64,000 nucleotides of DNA. Origin: Symsagittifera roscoffensis (lineage: Eukaryota > Xenacoelomorpha > Acoela > Convolutidae). Made by a program: the position numbers and the translations under genes. Numbering within the stretch: position 1 is the first letter of the stretch; each line of letters starts with the position of its first letter. The notes below the pieces were generated by a model. That model was not told the DNA's origin. It made no database searches and saw only the letters and a program-made list of their open reading frames with translations. This document shows positions 46,071 through 58,659 of the stretch, piece after piece. The DNA is taken from assembly GCF_963678635.1 (NCBI RefSeq), contig NW_026971356.1, forward strand, positions 24,789-88,788. The letters are read 5' to 3'.

Positions 46071-47560
46071 CGTTCTGTCCCTGTCAGAAAATCGTTCCTA
46101 CCTGATCGATGGAGACATTGAAGAGAGGAATAAACGGCGAGAAACTGTTGATTTGGGATTTGGGGCCGGATCATTTGCTAGAAGTGCTGCGGGATTGTAA
46201 GTGTTGCAAAATTTCAAACCGAGCAAAAAAATTAAGAATCTTATCCGATCCAACTTTCTCTACGAAAATTTTCTCCCTATTGAACCTATATTGGAAAAAT
46301 GGAGATTGATAAAAAACAAGTGGGCTAACTCAAACTTTGAAAATGATAACAATTCGCCCACATTTCAACTTCCGCATAGGGAATTTTCTCAGCCGCCGAA
46401 CTCAGCAACAGAGCTTCGAGAAGAATATCTTCTAGTAATAGAGTCCGTGAACGTCCACAGTAAAAATAACGCTTTTTATTGGAAGCTTCAGAAGACATAA
46501 TATCTAAAACTAGTGCACAGAAGACCAACACAAAAAATCTAAAGCTCAGAAAAACTATATTTTGAGATGATTTTTACCGCTGGTCCTTTTTATACTTCGA
46601 TTTAAACCTGTTCTGGTTTTTACCAAATTTAAAAAAATTATTCGTAATGGGCGCAATCACTGTTTTAACAAAAATAAACTCAAGCAAAAAACCAGTTGAC
46701 GCAAACCAAGGGTTAGTATGGACAAATAAGTGAAATGCTTTGGTTCAATTTTTAGAACAACATTTTATTAATATGATATATCTTCGATCTAAAGAAAGAA
46801 AGCCATAAAAAGATATCCACTTGAAACTAAGACGAAAAAGAAAAGTCCAGAAATTAGGACGTTCAGCTTTAATTATTGCGGGAAAAGGGATCGCTTTAAA
46901 GGAAAGTGAAAGGAGCTTTTGAATCGGTCCCGTATGTTAAGACCCGCTCAACAAGATCCTATGGAGGAGGTCCTTTGCTTTTGGGTGGGATCTCACGTTC
47001 TTTTAAAAAACCCCAGGATAGGATTTCCCCAAGAACCCCATCCCTAGGACTTTGCTTTACTTGAGGAGCCCCATGTTAGGAAGGAGCCCCACCCTTAGGA
47101 TCCGGAAACCGATACAAAACTACTCATATCTTTCATAAAAATGCTAAATGTAGTTTTTTGCCAAGTTTTGCTGATGCCCCAGCTAGTATGGATTTTTCAA
47201 CATTTCAAACTGTTTTATGAGACATTTTATAAATCTTTCAGCTCTATTGCAACACAATCAGATAAATGCTTGTATACACAAGCCGAGAAACGCTATTTGA
47301 AAAGCTGTAGATTTTAAAGTCTCAATTTCATAAAATACAAACCATTCAACAACCTGCCCATTTTTGGTTTTCAGTCGAATTGTTTTTTTGTACCAATTTC
47401 ATCGAACCAGATATTTGAACCGTTTTTTTTCTCTAAAACAAGGACCTGCAAAAACTCATTATCAATTTTTTTATCAATCTAATTTTTCAAACCAAAGCTG
47501 AAAAGAAAAACAAATTTGAAGACGTTAAAATTGTGCTGAATTAGCTGATGTCTAATATTT
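46071..47560 (+). repeat. Interspersed repeat R, copy 2
   Basis: The first part (46075-46300) carries the YLIDGDIEERNKRRETVD reading also found near 48200, 58800 and 61140. The R part (46300-47560) matches 51230-52540, including cggtccc, aacaagatcctatggagga and gctgatgccccagctag. Open frame 46201-46500 (SKKIKNLIRSNFLYENFLP) is unrecognised. The order of blocks suggests a decayed Polinton segment. Confidence 0.6.
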
Positions 47561-47569
47561 CACAGAATT

Positions 47570-48250
47570 TGAAAGAAATATGTCTAAGTCATCTATTGAA
47601 GATTCAAGTATGAAGACAAGTGTATAGAGGACACAGAGGAAAATTGTATGTCAAACCAAATTTCGAAAATGCAGAAAAAATCAGTCGATTGAGTTGGAAC
47701 AGAATGTGGTGAGATATGTAAACATGTTATCTGTTTTTACTTGAACCGAATTTTTACCAATTTTGAACCAAAAGAAAACCTGGTTCAATTTTGTCATCAG
47801 AAATATTAGGATACATTAAATTCGAATTTACTCTTCCAAGTTTTACAAATACTTATCTGCACAAACAAACCAATGAAACTTTATCCAGCAGGGAATCAAC
47901 ACACATCTTCATATTTACACAGAAATGCTACAAGGTTTGTACATCAATTGGGAATATGATTCCAATTTGCTCAATCGAAGTCAAGGCATATTCTTTCTAG
48001 CATTTTTTGAGAATTTGATCAAGTCTTTTTACCAAAGAGCAAGACCCGAATGCAAAATTGACAGTTTTCATACATCTTGAAACTTAAAAAAAATGGCTAT
48101 TTCAATGTAATTGGATTTGGCGATCACTACAAAACTTTCCTTGGAGATATGTAATTTTTTAAATTTTCTGCCCCTCTCAGTGAATTGCACCTACCTGATT
48201 GATGGAGACATTGAACGGGGGGGACGAACGGCGAGAATCTGTTGATTTCG
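47570..48250 (+). repeat. Interspersed repeat Q, copy 2
   Basis: Matches 44940-45594. Unlike copy 1 it is not cut by repeat P; it continues into the Polinton C-terminal repeat at 48250. It therefore shows the original linkage of the two segments. Confidence 0.65.
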
Positions 48251-51160
48251 GATTTGGGGCCGTAAGTTTTGCTAAAAGTGATGCGGGATTGTGAGTGGTG
48301 GTAACACATCAAACTGAATAATTCTATATTGGAAAAAAAGGAGATTGATCCCATTTTGGATGTTTTCAGTTCGACTTCGTGATTTCAAAAGAATGGTAAG
48401 CTTAAACTGCAAGAAAATGAGTAACTTGGAAGAAAATAAATCAGGGAACCTATGGAAAGGTATGCAAATGAAAAACTTCTTTCCAGACATCCCCAGAGAA
48501 TGCTAATACCCAGCTTTGAACTAATTGTTGGTTTTATTACCATTCTCTTCTTCAGTTTTCGTCAGAAACTTGTTATAGAGTGTACAAAAATTTACCGATG
48601 TACACTCCATTTTTGTATCTGCTTCAAGTCAATTAAAGTATCAAACATCAATCTCATTCGGTCTCATTACATTGTCAACTACAAATGTTTTTTTTTCTCC
48701 GCAAGTCAATGAGCTCAAGATCTCAGTGAAAAAAGATATTTTTGACTTTGATTTTTAATTTTAGCCCACTCAAAATTTTTTATTTTACAGACTGTCGAAA
48801 AATCGGCTAGTTTGAAAAAGCAGCTTTCTCTGGTTGTGTGAATGTTACTTTATTTAGTCATATAAAGTTTTTTCTCACCATAATTGATTGATCCAAATTT
48901 TTTTGAGTAAGTAGTTGATTCTAGAAGGTGGGCATAAGAGATCGCTTTGTCCGGAGTTGTTGCAGAGATGTAATTAAATAATTCATTATACGGTTACCAG
49001 GTTTTGGCTAGATCGAGATACAATTTTTTAAATGATGAGGAATTTGCCAAAGCATATTATGAACCACACTTCAAACTTTCAATTCGATTCAGTGGGACCC
49101 GTACGAGGTTGAAATACTAAAATCAACAATTGAGCTTAGAACCTATAATTCGTGGATTTTTTCTTCTTCAATATGCAAAGTTGAGAATGCTTGAGCTTCG
49201 AAACTGTTTTTACTACAAAGTTTAATATGTTTCAGGACTCGAAAAAGGACACAAATTTTATGTACTTAGCTCGTGCTGGGAGAACTTATGGGTGTCTTTA
49301 ATCGTGAAACCGGGAAAAAGTTATTGGTTGATTGCAGATACGAAATTGAGGCAGATTCAAATACAGTCTTTTTACACGAACAAGTTGTGGCGTTCACGTG
49401 AAACACAAGAATCGAGAGCCTTGACTATTAAAGAAGAACTCAGGTGTAATGTGATGTTTATGTTGCAAGACTTCTCAACAAATCAGACAAGAAGAGGTAG
49501 GTTTGACAGCAAATGGTTGAATAAAATAGTTCAGTGGGAACCGGATATAGACATATGGTAAAATACAGTATAGTACCTGACTTAAAAAGCACTGAGTAAA
49601 CAATTAATTTGATATCAACAAACCGATAACTCAGAACTTTTCATCATATACAAGATCCAAAAGGATGGCGGTTATTTTTACCCAAAAAGACTAAGGATTA
49701 CGGAAAACACATAAAATCTTTAAATATGTAAAGAACTGATAGGGTAGCTGCATTCAATGCAGTATTGAATAATTAACTGTAAACCTGTGGCGAAATGATT
49801 ATACGATGCAGTGATTTAACTGCTTTATCTTTACATTTTATTTTTCCATCTTTCGAAACAATTTTTTTTGAAGTTTTGATATTTTTGAATTTTACTTTAG
49901 GTTTCAGTGTATCTTCCGGTAGGTTTCTCATATTTTCGAACATATAGAAAAACTCAAAAAATGCATAATGTGTAAGAATTTCATTGCAAACGCAAGTATC
50001 CGCAAATGTGAGCGCCAAAAAATATTTATTTATATGGCAACAAATCTTTTTTAAACAAAATTACCATCTTACCATCTGAAACATGCATATTTGACTGAAA
50101 AACTAAATGCCTATAGTAAAACATTTTATTTCGATCACAAAACCTAATAAAGTGTTAAATCTATACACTATCTTAGCATAGGAAAAATTGGGTGCAAAAC
50201 ACGTTCTATAATTTACCCTCTAAAAGTTGGTATATTACATCCTAAGAATTTTTGAAAGCTTTTAATTTTCTTAATACATTGAGAAATTTGTCATTATTTT
50301 AATGCATCGCGAGTTTTCCCGGAAACCTCATCCTTATCTTGAAACTTGGATGACCGGAGGCTACCCTCCCTCTGCTCATTTTACTTCTCCTTTGTAAGCG
50401 TAACTTCTTCTAACTCATTCTCTGCTATTAGCTATCTTAAATTCGAATTAACAATATACTCGTCTTTGTTCTGCTGATGGAAATATATTCTACTGTGTGA
50501 AAAAAAATACAAAAATTTCACAAAATTTGTTGATACTAGAATAATTTGATTTCAATTTTTCCTTAGTTTTATTTTTTTTCAAAATCAAGGTTTTGAGACT
50601 TTCAACACTTTTTTTGAACATGTTTTCTCCCAACACATCAAAATTGTTTATTTTCATGTTTTGTTAGAAAAGTGGGTTAATATAAAGTCAATTACATGGC
50701 TCAAAAGATGACCTGCTTTGTACCAAACTGGAAATGAGTTTGCAGGAAACTATCGGAATATAAAAGAAGAACAACATCTTGAAGCTTTTTGTTTTTGATA
50801 ACTGATCAATAACAGATTGATAACTGACAAAGCGAACAATCAACAGAAACAGTAAGGATGAGAATATTAAAGTATGTCCTTTGCTGAAAGAAATAAAACG
50901 AGATATTGTAACTTTAAAAAACATTTTATTTGTTGATGCAAAAAATCAGCCATTCAAAATGGCAAGACGTAATCTGACAAACGCACTTGCAATCTTATTT
51001 ACATGATTCGATAAAAATTGTCTTCACGTGACTTTCACATGCGCTTTTAAATCAGAAGTGACTAGGTACAAAGTAAACTTAGTACCCTATAAAACGAGCA
51101 ATTCTACTTTAAAAAACACCCTGAAAATATTCATATTAAATAATCGGCTGACAATATGAG
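48180..51160 (+). pseudogene. Polinton polymerase C-terminal fragment, copy a (most diverged)
   Basis: About 3 kb, diverged from the two copies at 58.7-63.9 kb. The readable coding part (about 49030-49300) reads FAKAYYEPHFKLSI, then a degraded G.FLLQYAK..MLELRN block. After a tttcag acceptor-like site at 49230-49235 comes SKKDTNFMYLARAG, the place of polymerase motif C (DTDS). Open frame 49292-49561 follows (IVKPGKSYWLIADTKLRQI). The rest (49562-51160) is AT-rich with no gene. The weak polymerase reading rests on comparison of three copies. Confidence 0.45.
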
Positions 51161-51229
51161 GTAATCGAATGAGTATTAGTCTTCCGTTTTTCTTTTTTTT
51201 TTGTGGTTTTGCTTATATATTTAATCTTA

Positions 51230-52590
51230 ATGAATATAGTGAAACTGATAAAATTTCGCCCGCATTTCATTTTCCGGAGGAAATTTTCACAACTGCCGAA
51301 CTCAGAAACCGAGCTTCGAAAAGAATATCTTTTTTTAGCAGAGTCCGTAAACGTCCCCAGTAAGTATTTCGTTTATTATCGGAAATTTCAGAAGTCAGAA
51401 TAACTAAAAATAGTGCAAAGAAGACCAATACAAAAAAACCTTAAGCTCTGAAAAACTATATTTTGAGATGATTTTTACCGCTGGTCTTTTTTATACTTCG
51501 ACTTGAACTTGTTTTGGTTTTCACCAATTTATAAAAAAATTATTCGTAATGGGCTCAGTCACTGTTTTAACAAAAATAAACTCAAGCAAAAAACCAGTTG
51601 ACGCAAACCAAGGGTTAGTATAGACAAATAAGTGAAATGCTTTGGTTCAATTTTAATAACAACATTTTATTAAAATGATATATCTTTCATCGAAAAAAAA
51701 AGAAAGCTTTAAAAAGATATCCACATGAAACTAAGACGAAAAAAAAAAATTTCAGGAATTAGGACGTTCAGCTTTAATTAATGCGGGAAAGGGATCGCTT
51801 TTAAGGAAAGTGAAAAGAGCTTTTGAATCGGTCCCCTATGTTAAGACTAGCTTTACAAGATCCTATGGAGGATGTCCTGTGCTTTTGCGTGTGAATTCAC
51901 GTTTTTTTTTTACAAAAACCTAGGATAGGAAACCCCTAAAAATCTAAGGAGCCGTTCCCCAGAACTTTGCTTTACTTGTGGACCCCTCATCCTAGAAAGG
52001 ACCCCCCTTCCCCTTAGGATCCGGAAAGCGTTACAAAACTACTCATATACTTCATAAAATCAAAAAAAGGTAGTTTTTTTCCAAGTTCTGCTGATGCCCC
52101 AGCTAGGATGGCTTTTTCAACAGATCAAACTGTTTTTTGAGACATTTTATAACTCGTAAAGCTCGGTTGCGACACAATCAACCAAGCCTTGTATACACAA
52201 GCCGAGAAACACTATTTGAAAAGTTTTTTAGGTTTTAAAGTCCCTATTTCGAAAAATTAAAACCATTCAACAACCTGGCCATTTTTGGTTTCGAGTTGAA
52301 ATGTTTTCCCACAAACGAACTTAAGTTTACAGCCTGGATCGGAAAACACGTTCCAATTTCTGTATCAATTTCATGGAACCTGATAACTGAACCGGCCTTT
52401 TTCTATAACAAGGACCTGCATGAACTCATTTTTAATTTTCTAATCAATCTAACACAAATAATGAAAAGCTGAAAAGAAAATTAACTTTGAAGATGTTAAA
52501 AAGGGGGTGATTGAGCTGATGCTTAAAATTTTACAGTATTTGAAGGAAATATGTCTAAACCATCTATTGAAGGTTCAATTATGAAGACAA
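51230..52590 (+). repeat. Interspersed repeat R, copy 3
   Basis: Third copy, matching 46300-47600. It contains the shared blocks gcagagtccgtaaacgtcc (51340), gcgggaaagggatcgc (51783) and gctgatgccccagctagg (52090). It ends with the start of repeat Q (atgtctaaaccatctattgaag at 52550). Confidence 0.65.
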
Positions 52591-53106
52591 GTGTATACAG
52601 TATGTGCCAGTCGGTCATATCTGGAAGTTTGACCTTGAGGAATACAAGTTTAATTTTTCAAAAAATCGAATGGAGCCTGTCATGCTCAACTTTCTCGCGA
52701 CAACTGAAAACATCAAAAATAAGATCAGAACGACCGAATCGCAATTGCGGGAAAGTGACAGAAAAAACAGCGGGAAATTGCAATTCGCAATTTTCGAGAT
52801 TATAATAAAAAACACGAGAGTAGAGCTATCCTATCTTGATGTAGGAGACAGAGTGATTACGAAAGGACATCGAAATTCAACTGAACCAGAGTGAACCTTC
52901 AGTGGAAAGGTAGACAACTGAAGTGTCCCAATGGTTCAGACCCAAACTTATATTCTCAAGTTAAAATTCATTTTCTTCTATTGGGATTCATTGATAGAAA
53001 ACTTCTCGAGTTATATTCAATCATATTTATGCTAGAATTAGTAATTAGCTTAATTAATTTGATTCTCAAGTGTGCTGGTATGGATCAAAGTTCCACTGTC
53101 CAATAA
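52551..53106 (+). CDS. Unrecognised open frames downstream of repeat R
   Basis: Frame 52604-52894 (96 codons: GHIWKFDLEEYKFNFSKNR, IRTTESQLRESDRKNSGKL, VGDRVITKGHRN) is hydrophilic. It continues in another frame at 52891-53106. Not recognised. It replaces the sequence that follows repeat Q elsewhere. It may be another Polinton gene fragment. Confidence 0.3.
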
Positions 53107-53109
53107 AAA

Positions 53110-53830
53110 GTAACTTAACAGATTGTTCCGACCCTGTTTTTAACGGCGTTCGTGTATTTTGGGTTTTTTGAGACCTAAGTATGGGGAAGTTCTTATTTTC
53201 TAGAGTGGGGTGGTATTTTCGTAGTGGCCTTTAAGCTGTAACGGGTTTTAGTCTCATGTCGCAAGTGAACCGAATTGGCTCCGACCGTTTTGAGGTAGAA
53301 AAACACAAGAGATAGTGTCCCTGACTTTTGAGCCAATGCTAATGGGGCCTATTTTTCTTAAGCCTCATATGTGACCGAAGTAGGCGACTGTTACATAGTG
53401 TATTTATGGCGCTCCTGGGTGTTTTTACGACATCATGACTATGGAGTCGAACCCACTTGACACAGCTCCGGGCTACATGCCCATTCTAGAGTACCGGTGG
53501 TATAGTTCAGCGGGAACGTGTAAACCTTCCGGTTGCACCGTGATAGCTTTTTAAGAAAACTTGAGAAAACTTCCTGGTACGCTCTCCGAACGAGGCTTAG
53601 CTAACCGAGTAAGGGGGGCATCTAGGGGGACAAAAACACGAGCAAAAAGACAAAAAGGGAAACAAAAACAAGAAAAAAGAATAGAAAAAGGAACAAAAAT
53701 CATTAAGAAAATGACAGTGACTTTGACACCAGATTAGTTGGATCACACTTTTAAATTAATTAAATAGTTTACCCATACTGTTTTATAAGACCGATCGTTT
53801 CGATCAACCTAGCAATCTAATCCAGCAACC
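53110..53830 (+). repeat. LTR-like region of element D
   Basis: Patchy match to the reverse complement of 31741-32580 (see that entry), with atggcgctcctgggtg at 53406-53421. Located upstream of gag D in the same orientation. Ends not resolved. Confidence 0.5.
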
Positions 53831-53897
53831 TCAATAAGGTGCCCAAGTGGGGGGCGTTGTTAAGGGTTTTCAGATAGCTTGCAATTTAGCTGGACAA

Positions 53898-54083
53898 CTA
53901 GGAGACTTTACTGGAAGAGGTGACCAGCCGAGTGGGAAAGTGGTTCACAAGGATTGAGCTGAAGCACTAGGAAACTTGACTGGAAGAGTTGACCTGCCGA
54001 GTGGGAAAGTGGTTCACAAGGATTGAGCTGAACCGCTAGGAGACTTGACTGGAAGAGGTGACCAGCCAAGTGGGAAGGTGGTG
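53898..54083. repeat. 69-bp minisatellite, 2.7 copies
   Basis: ctggaagag recurs at 53911, 53980 and 54049, exactly 69 bp apart. The unit includes gagtgggaaagtggttcaca. The last copy is partial. Confidence 0.9.
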
Positions 54084-54989
54084 CTGGTGTCAAGTGCAGT
54101 GCACGTCAAGGGGACAACCAGCACGGGACCGGTACAACAAGAGTAGGACGCCTAGGGGTGTTCTCAAAGTGGACAAAAGAGTATCGTTAAAATCCACATT
54201 ACATTATAGGAAATAAGTGTAAAATTGGATAAGCGGAGCCCCATTGTTTTGAGGAAGTTTTTACTCAAGCAGGCCTGGAAACAGGTCTACGGTTTTCTCT
54301 CGAGAGGTTTAGCACCCGGCGCTTAAGGGAATATTCGGCTTAAGAGTGGGGCTAAAGAGGGGGGAGTTTAGAAGGGGGGCTGTTTAGGTTAAAGGTTGGT
54401 GGTTGTAAAATGTAAAAAGGGGGACACATTAGAGTAACTAATTGATCGGCATCGTCGATTTAGTTACATTAGATTCTTACACGCGTCGGTTATAAGAAGC
54501 GGATATCCAAATTTAACATCGAATTAAGGTAGGTACCCTGGTCGGATCGGTAGGGGGGAACGGACATAGACAATTTTTGTGATACCCCATAAGATCGCTA
54601 GCAGGGGGGAGGAAAACGCGTGGCAATCGGGTACCAGACGTTTTTTTTCGGACAAAGGTTGACATCTGTCAGCTTTGAATTTTAGGTGGGTTCATCTCTC
54701 TGTTTTTATAATTTTTCGTGTTTAATTTTTTACGTTTTGGTGAAAATTTGTTATTGGTATTTGAACGAACAGGTGATCACAAAATACCTGCGAAGAAGTT
54801 GGGTTTCAAATTGCCTGAAACAACGAAAGGGAGATGAATACAGGGGGGTCAATATTTTTAAAGCTTTTGGCCATTAAGAAAGGGTTCTTAGGAAAAACTT
54901 TACTAGAGCTCAAGTGATGGTACACGGTACACTGGTTCAAGAGTCCCCACAACGAAGAGGAAGAAATCCTACTATCCAGACACTTGGTG

Positions 54990-55575
54990 ACAAGTCTTGG
55001 GACAGTACCGAAGAAGTCTTGGGAAAGTGCAGTCTGGGGACAGTCTAGGAGCAGTGCAGTCTTGGGACAGTCTTGGGACAGTCTTGGGACAGTCTTGGGA
55101 CGGTGCAGTCTTGGGACAATCTTGTGCCAGAGCAGTCTTGGTACATTCTTGGGACAGTAGTCTTGGGACAGTGATCTTGGGACAGTGGCCTTGGGACAGT
55201 AGTCTTGGGACAGTGGTCTTGGGAAGGTGATCTTGGGACAGTGGTCTTGGGACAGTAGTCTTGGGACAGTGGTCTTGGGACAGTGGTCTTGGGACAGTGG
55301 TCTTGGGACAGTGGTCTTGGGACAGTAGTCTTGGGACAGTAGTCTTGGGGCACTAGTCTTGGGACAGTAGTCTTAGGACACTAGTCTTGGGACAGTAGTC
55401 TTGGGACAGTAGTCTTGGGACAGTAGTCTTGGGACACTAGTATTGGGACAGTAGTCTTGGGACAGTAGTCTTGGGACAGCAGTCTTGGGACAGTAGTCTT
55501 GGGGCAAGGGTCTTGGGGCAGTGGTCTTGGGACACTAACAAGAAGTACTGGGACAGCTCCGAATAGTCTTGGGAC
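54990..55575. repeat. 14-bp minisatellite (gtcttgggacagta)
   Basis: The unit gtcttgggacagt(a/g) is repeated dozens of times. It is irregular from 54990 to 55150, then almost pure to about 55540. An A/G change at the last position alternates between copies. The Pro/Thr-rich minus-strand frames here simply translate the repeat. Confidence 0.95.
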
Positions 55576-55854
55576 AGTAGAGAAAAAGCTTGGGACACCA
55601 CGAAGAAATGGTGTGACGGTACTAAAGGGTCTTAATACAGGTCGAAATGACTGAATCAAAACCATAGGACTAGTCGGAACGTTAAATCGCGATAGATCGG
55701 ATACTGTTGGGATCACGAATTAGTAAAATTTTAATAAATCTTATAAGGAATAGGAAAGTAGTTTTTCTTTTTATTATCAAAAACTTTTTTATTCTTAGAA
55801 TAGGATTTTAGAAATAGCAATTTTGTAAGAAAAAAATAATTGTAAACAAAAATC

Positions 55855-58426
55855 ATGAGACGGAGCAGGGTACCGGTAGCTGAAAAAAGAGCTACAGAAG
55901 CAAATACAAAATATAACTCGTCGCTACGTAAAATGACATCAGTTGGCCCAAAAGTAACAAAGAAGAACTTTCCAGTTAACATGGTCAACACGAGGAGTAA
56001 TAGAAAGAACAAGACAGACGAGGGCGCGGAAGGGAAACAAGTGGAGCCCGCCAACGAGATTGGCCTAGAAACACCAGACTAGAGTGTGGATGAGGTGGAG
56101 AAGAAGACACCGATGCCAAATGCAGAGGAACCAAATCGAAGTTGATGGAGTTCTCGCCGATAGACACTGTGGAGGACACAACGGTTAACACGCCAGAAAC
56201 GGTAAAGGACGAGTCTCAAGCAAAAAGAACGTCAATTACTGAAAGGTTGGCAGTGATGGTCGGGATGAAATCAAGAGACATAGTGACGGAGGAACCGAAA
56301 GCCGAGAAAGGCAAAACATTCGGAACAGTTTCCACGAAAACGACAGAGACCAACCAAGACGAAGACCAGGTCAAACCGGGAGCAGCAGCCAACAACAGGG
56401 CAACAGCTGACCATGAAACAACAACTTCTCTCGATCTGGGCGATCTGATGGCGAAGCTAGATCAGATCGACAAGAGACTAAAGCACAGCGAGGAGGATAG
56501 AGAGGTGATAAAGAAAGAAGTAAGATACAACAAACACGAGTACCTGGACAACTATTTCAATCTGGCGAAAGCGACAGAGGAAAAGCTTCAGCAGATGTCA
56601 GACAAGGTAGATGCCACTGATGGAGAGCGAGACAAGAACATCAAAAAAGACATGCATGAGATGAAGCAACAGTATGACGCAGTGAACAGCCAGTTGGGGA
56701 GTCTGGAAACGAGAACGGACACAATGAGTAGGGACCAGGCTGAGAGTTCATGTGCAATACAGGCAAAACTAGACGCCATCTTGAGAAACTCTACGTCACA
56801 GGACAGGCTGGCAGCGGATCGAACGCAAGGCAACAGAGTTGACTTCGTGGAACTACAATGGAACAAACGGCAATCAACACCGTTACCATTACCCCGGGAT
56901 GCCGCGAGCACAGCACCAGGGGGGGGGGCAAAGCAATTATGAAAAGTGGAACAGCAAAAATGACGAGTGGTCCAGGGGATTCTACGACTCACAATAACGT
57001 GGGACCGGATGCCATGACGTGGGCAAGCACCTGGGAAATGATGAACATGACACTAGAAGCCTTCGCCACGAGGAACACCGACTCGAGTGACAGGGGAGGT
57101 AACAAATCCAAGAAAACTTTCAAAAAACCGAAAGAATTCAAGGATGTTTCAGATGGACGCATTGATACTTGGGTAGAAGTCATGAGATTACACTTGGAAC
57201 AAGACAACTTAAACGATGAGAGACAGGCATGCACATCGATACTCAGCAACTTAGAAGGTACGGCGTTGAAATGCGTGGTGGCGAAGAAAGAAGAGGAACG
57301 CGACACTGCGGATAAAATCTTCGAGATATTGTTGAATCGATTCGGATCAGGCATGAAGGGTCATCAAGCGATGATGCGATTTGAAAAGAGAAGGCAAAGG
57401 GACGATGAATCGATTGATTGGTTCCTAGATGATCTCGAGAGCTTGAGACAAACAAGTGATCCTGAAGAGTCAACGAACAGAAGAAACTTTAGCATCGCCT
57501 CAATGTTCATTGATGGGGTAAAAAGTGATGGCTTGAGAACAATGTTAGCAACGTAATATACATTGTCGAAAGACAATGCACCGACTCCAGAAGAGATGAG
57601 ACAGACGTCAAGGGCGTGCATGCTAAAGAAGCCCAAGAAATACACATATTCGGATATCAGGAACATGCAAGGGGGGAGCCAACCACAAAGGTCGTCATGG
57701 TACAAGCCTAGAGATGACATGGACAATTGTAGATCATGCGCGAACTGCGGGTCAGCTGATCATCACGTGGCGAATTGCAAAACATACAAGCAGGGCATGA
57801 AGAGTCTGGGATACGCACCAGCTGAGGAAGATATGAGCCAGATGGAAGAACACGAGTACTATAGGGGCTTAATGATCAAAATAGGTGCAAGATGCTTCTT
57901 CTGCAATCAGGAGGGGCACTTCAGGATGGACTGTCCTTTGTTTTGGGAGGCAGTCAAGAACCAGAGTCACCCCAAACATAAACTGGCATTAGCGACGGTG
58001 CAGAATCAGAGAAATAGACAAACCGAGTTTGAAACAAAAAACTTGGAAGCACCGAGTACGGAACTGCCAACGAAGACAGTGAAGGCTGTAACGCAAGTTA
58101 TCAGTGCGATAGAGGCCACGGCCAAGAACGCCCTAGAGATAAATTATGAGAAAGCGGCGTCAGAGGTGATTAACAAGGTGAAACAGGACCTAGCAACGAA
58201 GGATATAGAGCAACGGTTGAAGCAAGAGATCGACAGACAGAGATTGAATGAGACGTTAAGTTGCTCGCTACCAGTGCCAGAAGTTGTAGCAGGGTCGACA
58301 AAGAGTGGAAACTGCAACACTCTGATAATGGTGACGGTAAAGCCATTCAGCATAACGAAAATCGGAGCCAGGATAATGTCGATAATCACTGTAGCACAAT
58401 ATAGAATTCGTATGTCCATGAGGTGA
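55855..58426 (+). pseudogene. Gag of element D, with coiled coil, capsid and two CCHC knuckles
   Basis: Four frames: 55855-56082, 56142-56942, 56858-57556 and 57563-58426. The first breaks at a TAG. The second ends at a run of G (about 56920-56929), where the frame shifts. The third and fourth share a frame split by a TAA at 57554. N-terminal third: charged, with a long coiled coil (about 56440-56750, LDQIDKRLKHSEED, KATEEKLQQMSDKV). Capsid: 57060-57556 (QRRDDESID-like QRDDESIDWFLDDLESL, FIDGVKSDGLRTM). Nucleocapsid: CANCGSADHHVANC (C59-C62-H67-C72 of the last frame) and CFFCNQEGHFRMDC (C111-C114-H119-C124), both complete, separated by 38 residues. It would package the element RNA. ATG at 55855 is the first in frame; 55981 is an alternative. 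Confidence 0.8.
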
Positions 58427-58659
58427 CAAGGAACTTAAGCGAACCCAGCGACCAGACAATAATGCAAATCGACGTATACGCAGATTACTTGAGTGCGATA
58501 AGCCCACAGACGAATTCTAGAGCCTTGAGGGCGCTACTCATGAGAGGTGGCAGCAAGTCGGTCCGCGTGGACAATAGATATACATAAGCTTATGGTCCGC
58601 ATGAGGTGATGTTGAATATAGATGGGATAAACATCTACACGAAAACAGTGATAAAACAT

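Larger units (their letters stand above)
53831..55854 (+). other. Leader of element D, no gene
   Basis: Contains the two minisatellites listed separately. Otherwise there is G-rich spacer (54300-54660, several gggggg runs). No coding signature. The long frames read across the minisatellites are artefacts of the repeat. Confidence 0.55.
53110..58655 (+). mobile_element. Element D: truncated Gypsy-type retrotransposon
   Basis: Plus-strand order: LTR-like region, leader with two minisatellites, gag (55855-58426), then the start of the protease-leading segment (58427-58655, HEVTRNLSEPSDQ and IDVYADYLSAISPQ) that matches 20830-20500 of element B. At about 58655 the sequence changes abruptly to the Polinton-like repeat, so pol is missing. 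Same clade as element B by gag, but a different subfamily. Confidence 0.7.

Noticed and set aside
48452-48712. Hydrophobic frames at 48452, 59159 and 61454 as a conserved membrane protein
   Set aside because: They recur only because the DNA is repeated. The hydrophobicity comes from T-rich codons, and a tttcag-like acceptor site lies in the middle, so an intron-like segment is more likely.
50688-50924. Minus-strand frames at 50688-50924 and 63607-63858 as a conserved small gene
   Set aside because: Both lie in the same copied repeat, on the strand opposite to its polymerase reading. The start regions differ, so chance frames are more likely.
55045-55716. Pro/Thr-rich minus-strand frames of about 100 codons repeating a short peptide
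   Set aside because: They are the six-frame shadow of the 14-bp minisatellite; the peptide period equals the DNA period.
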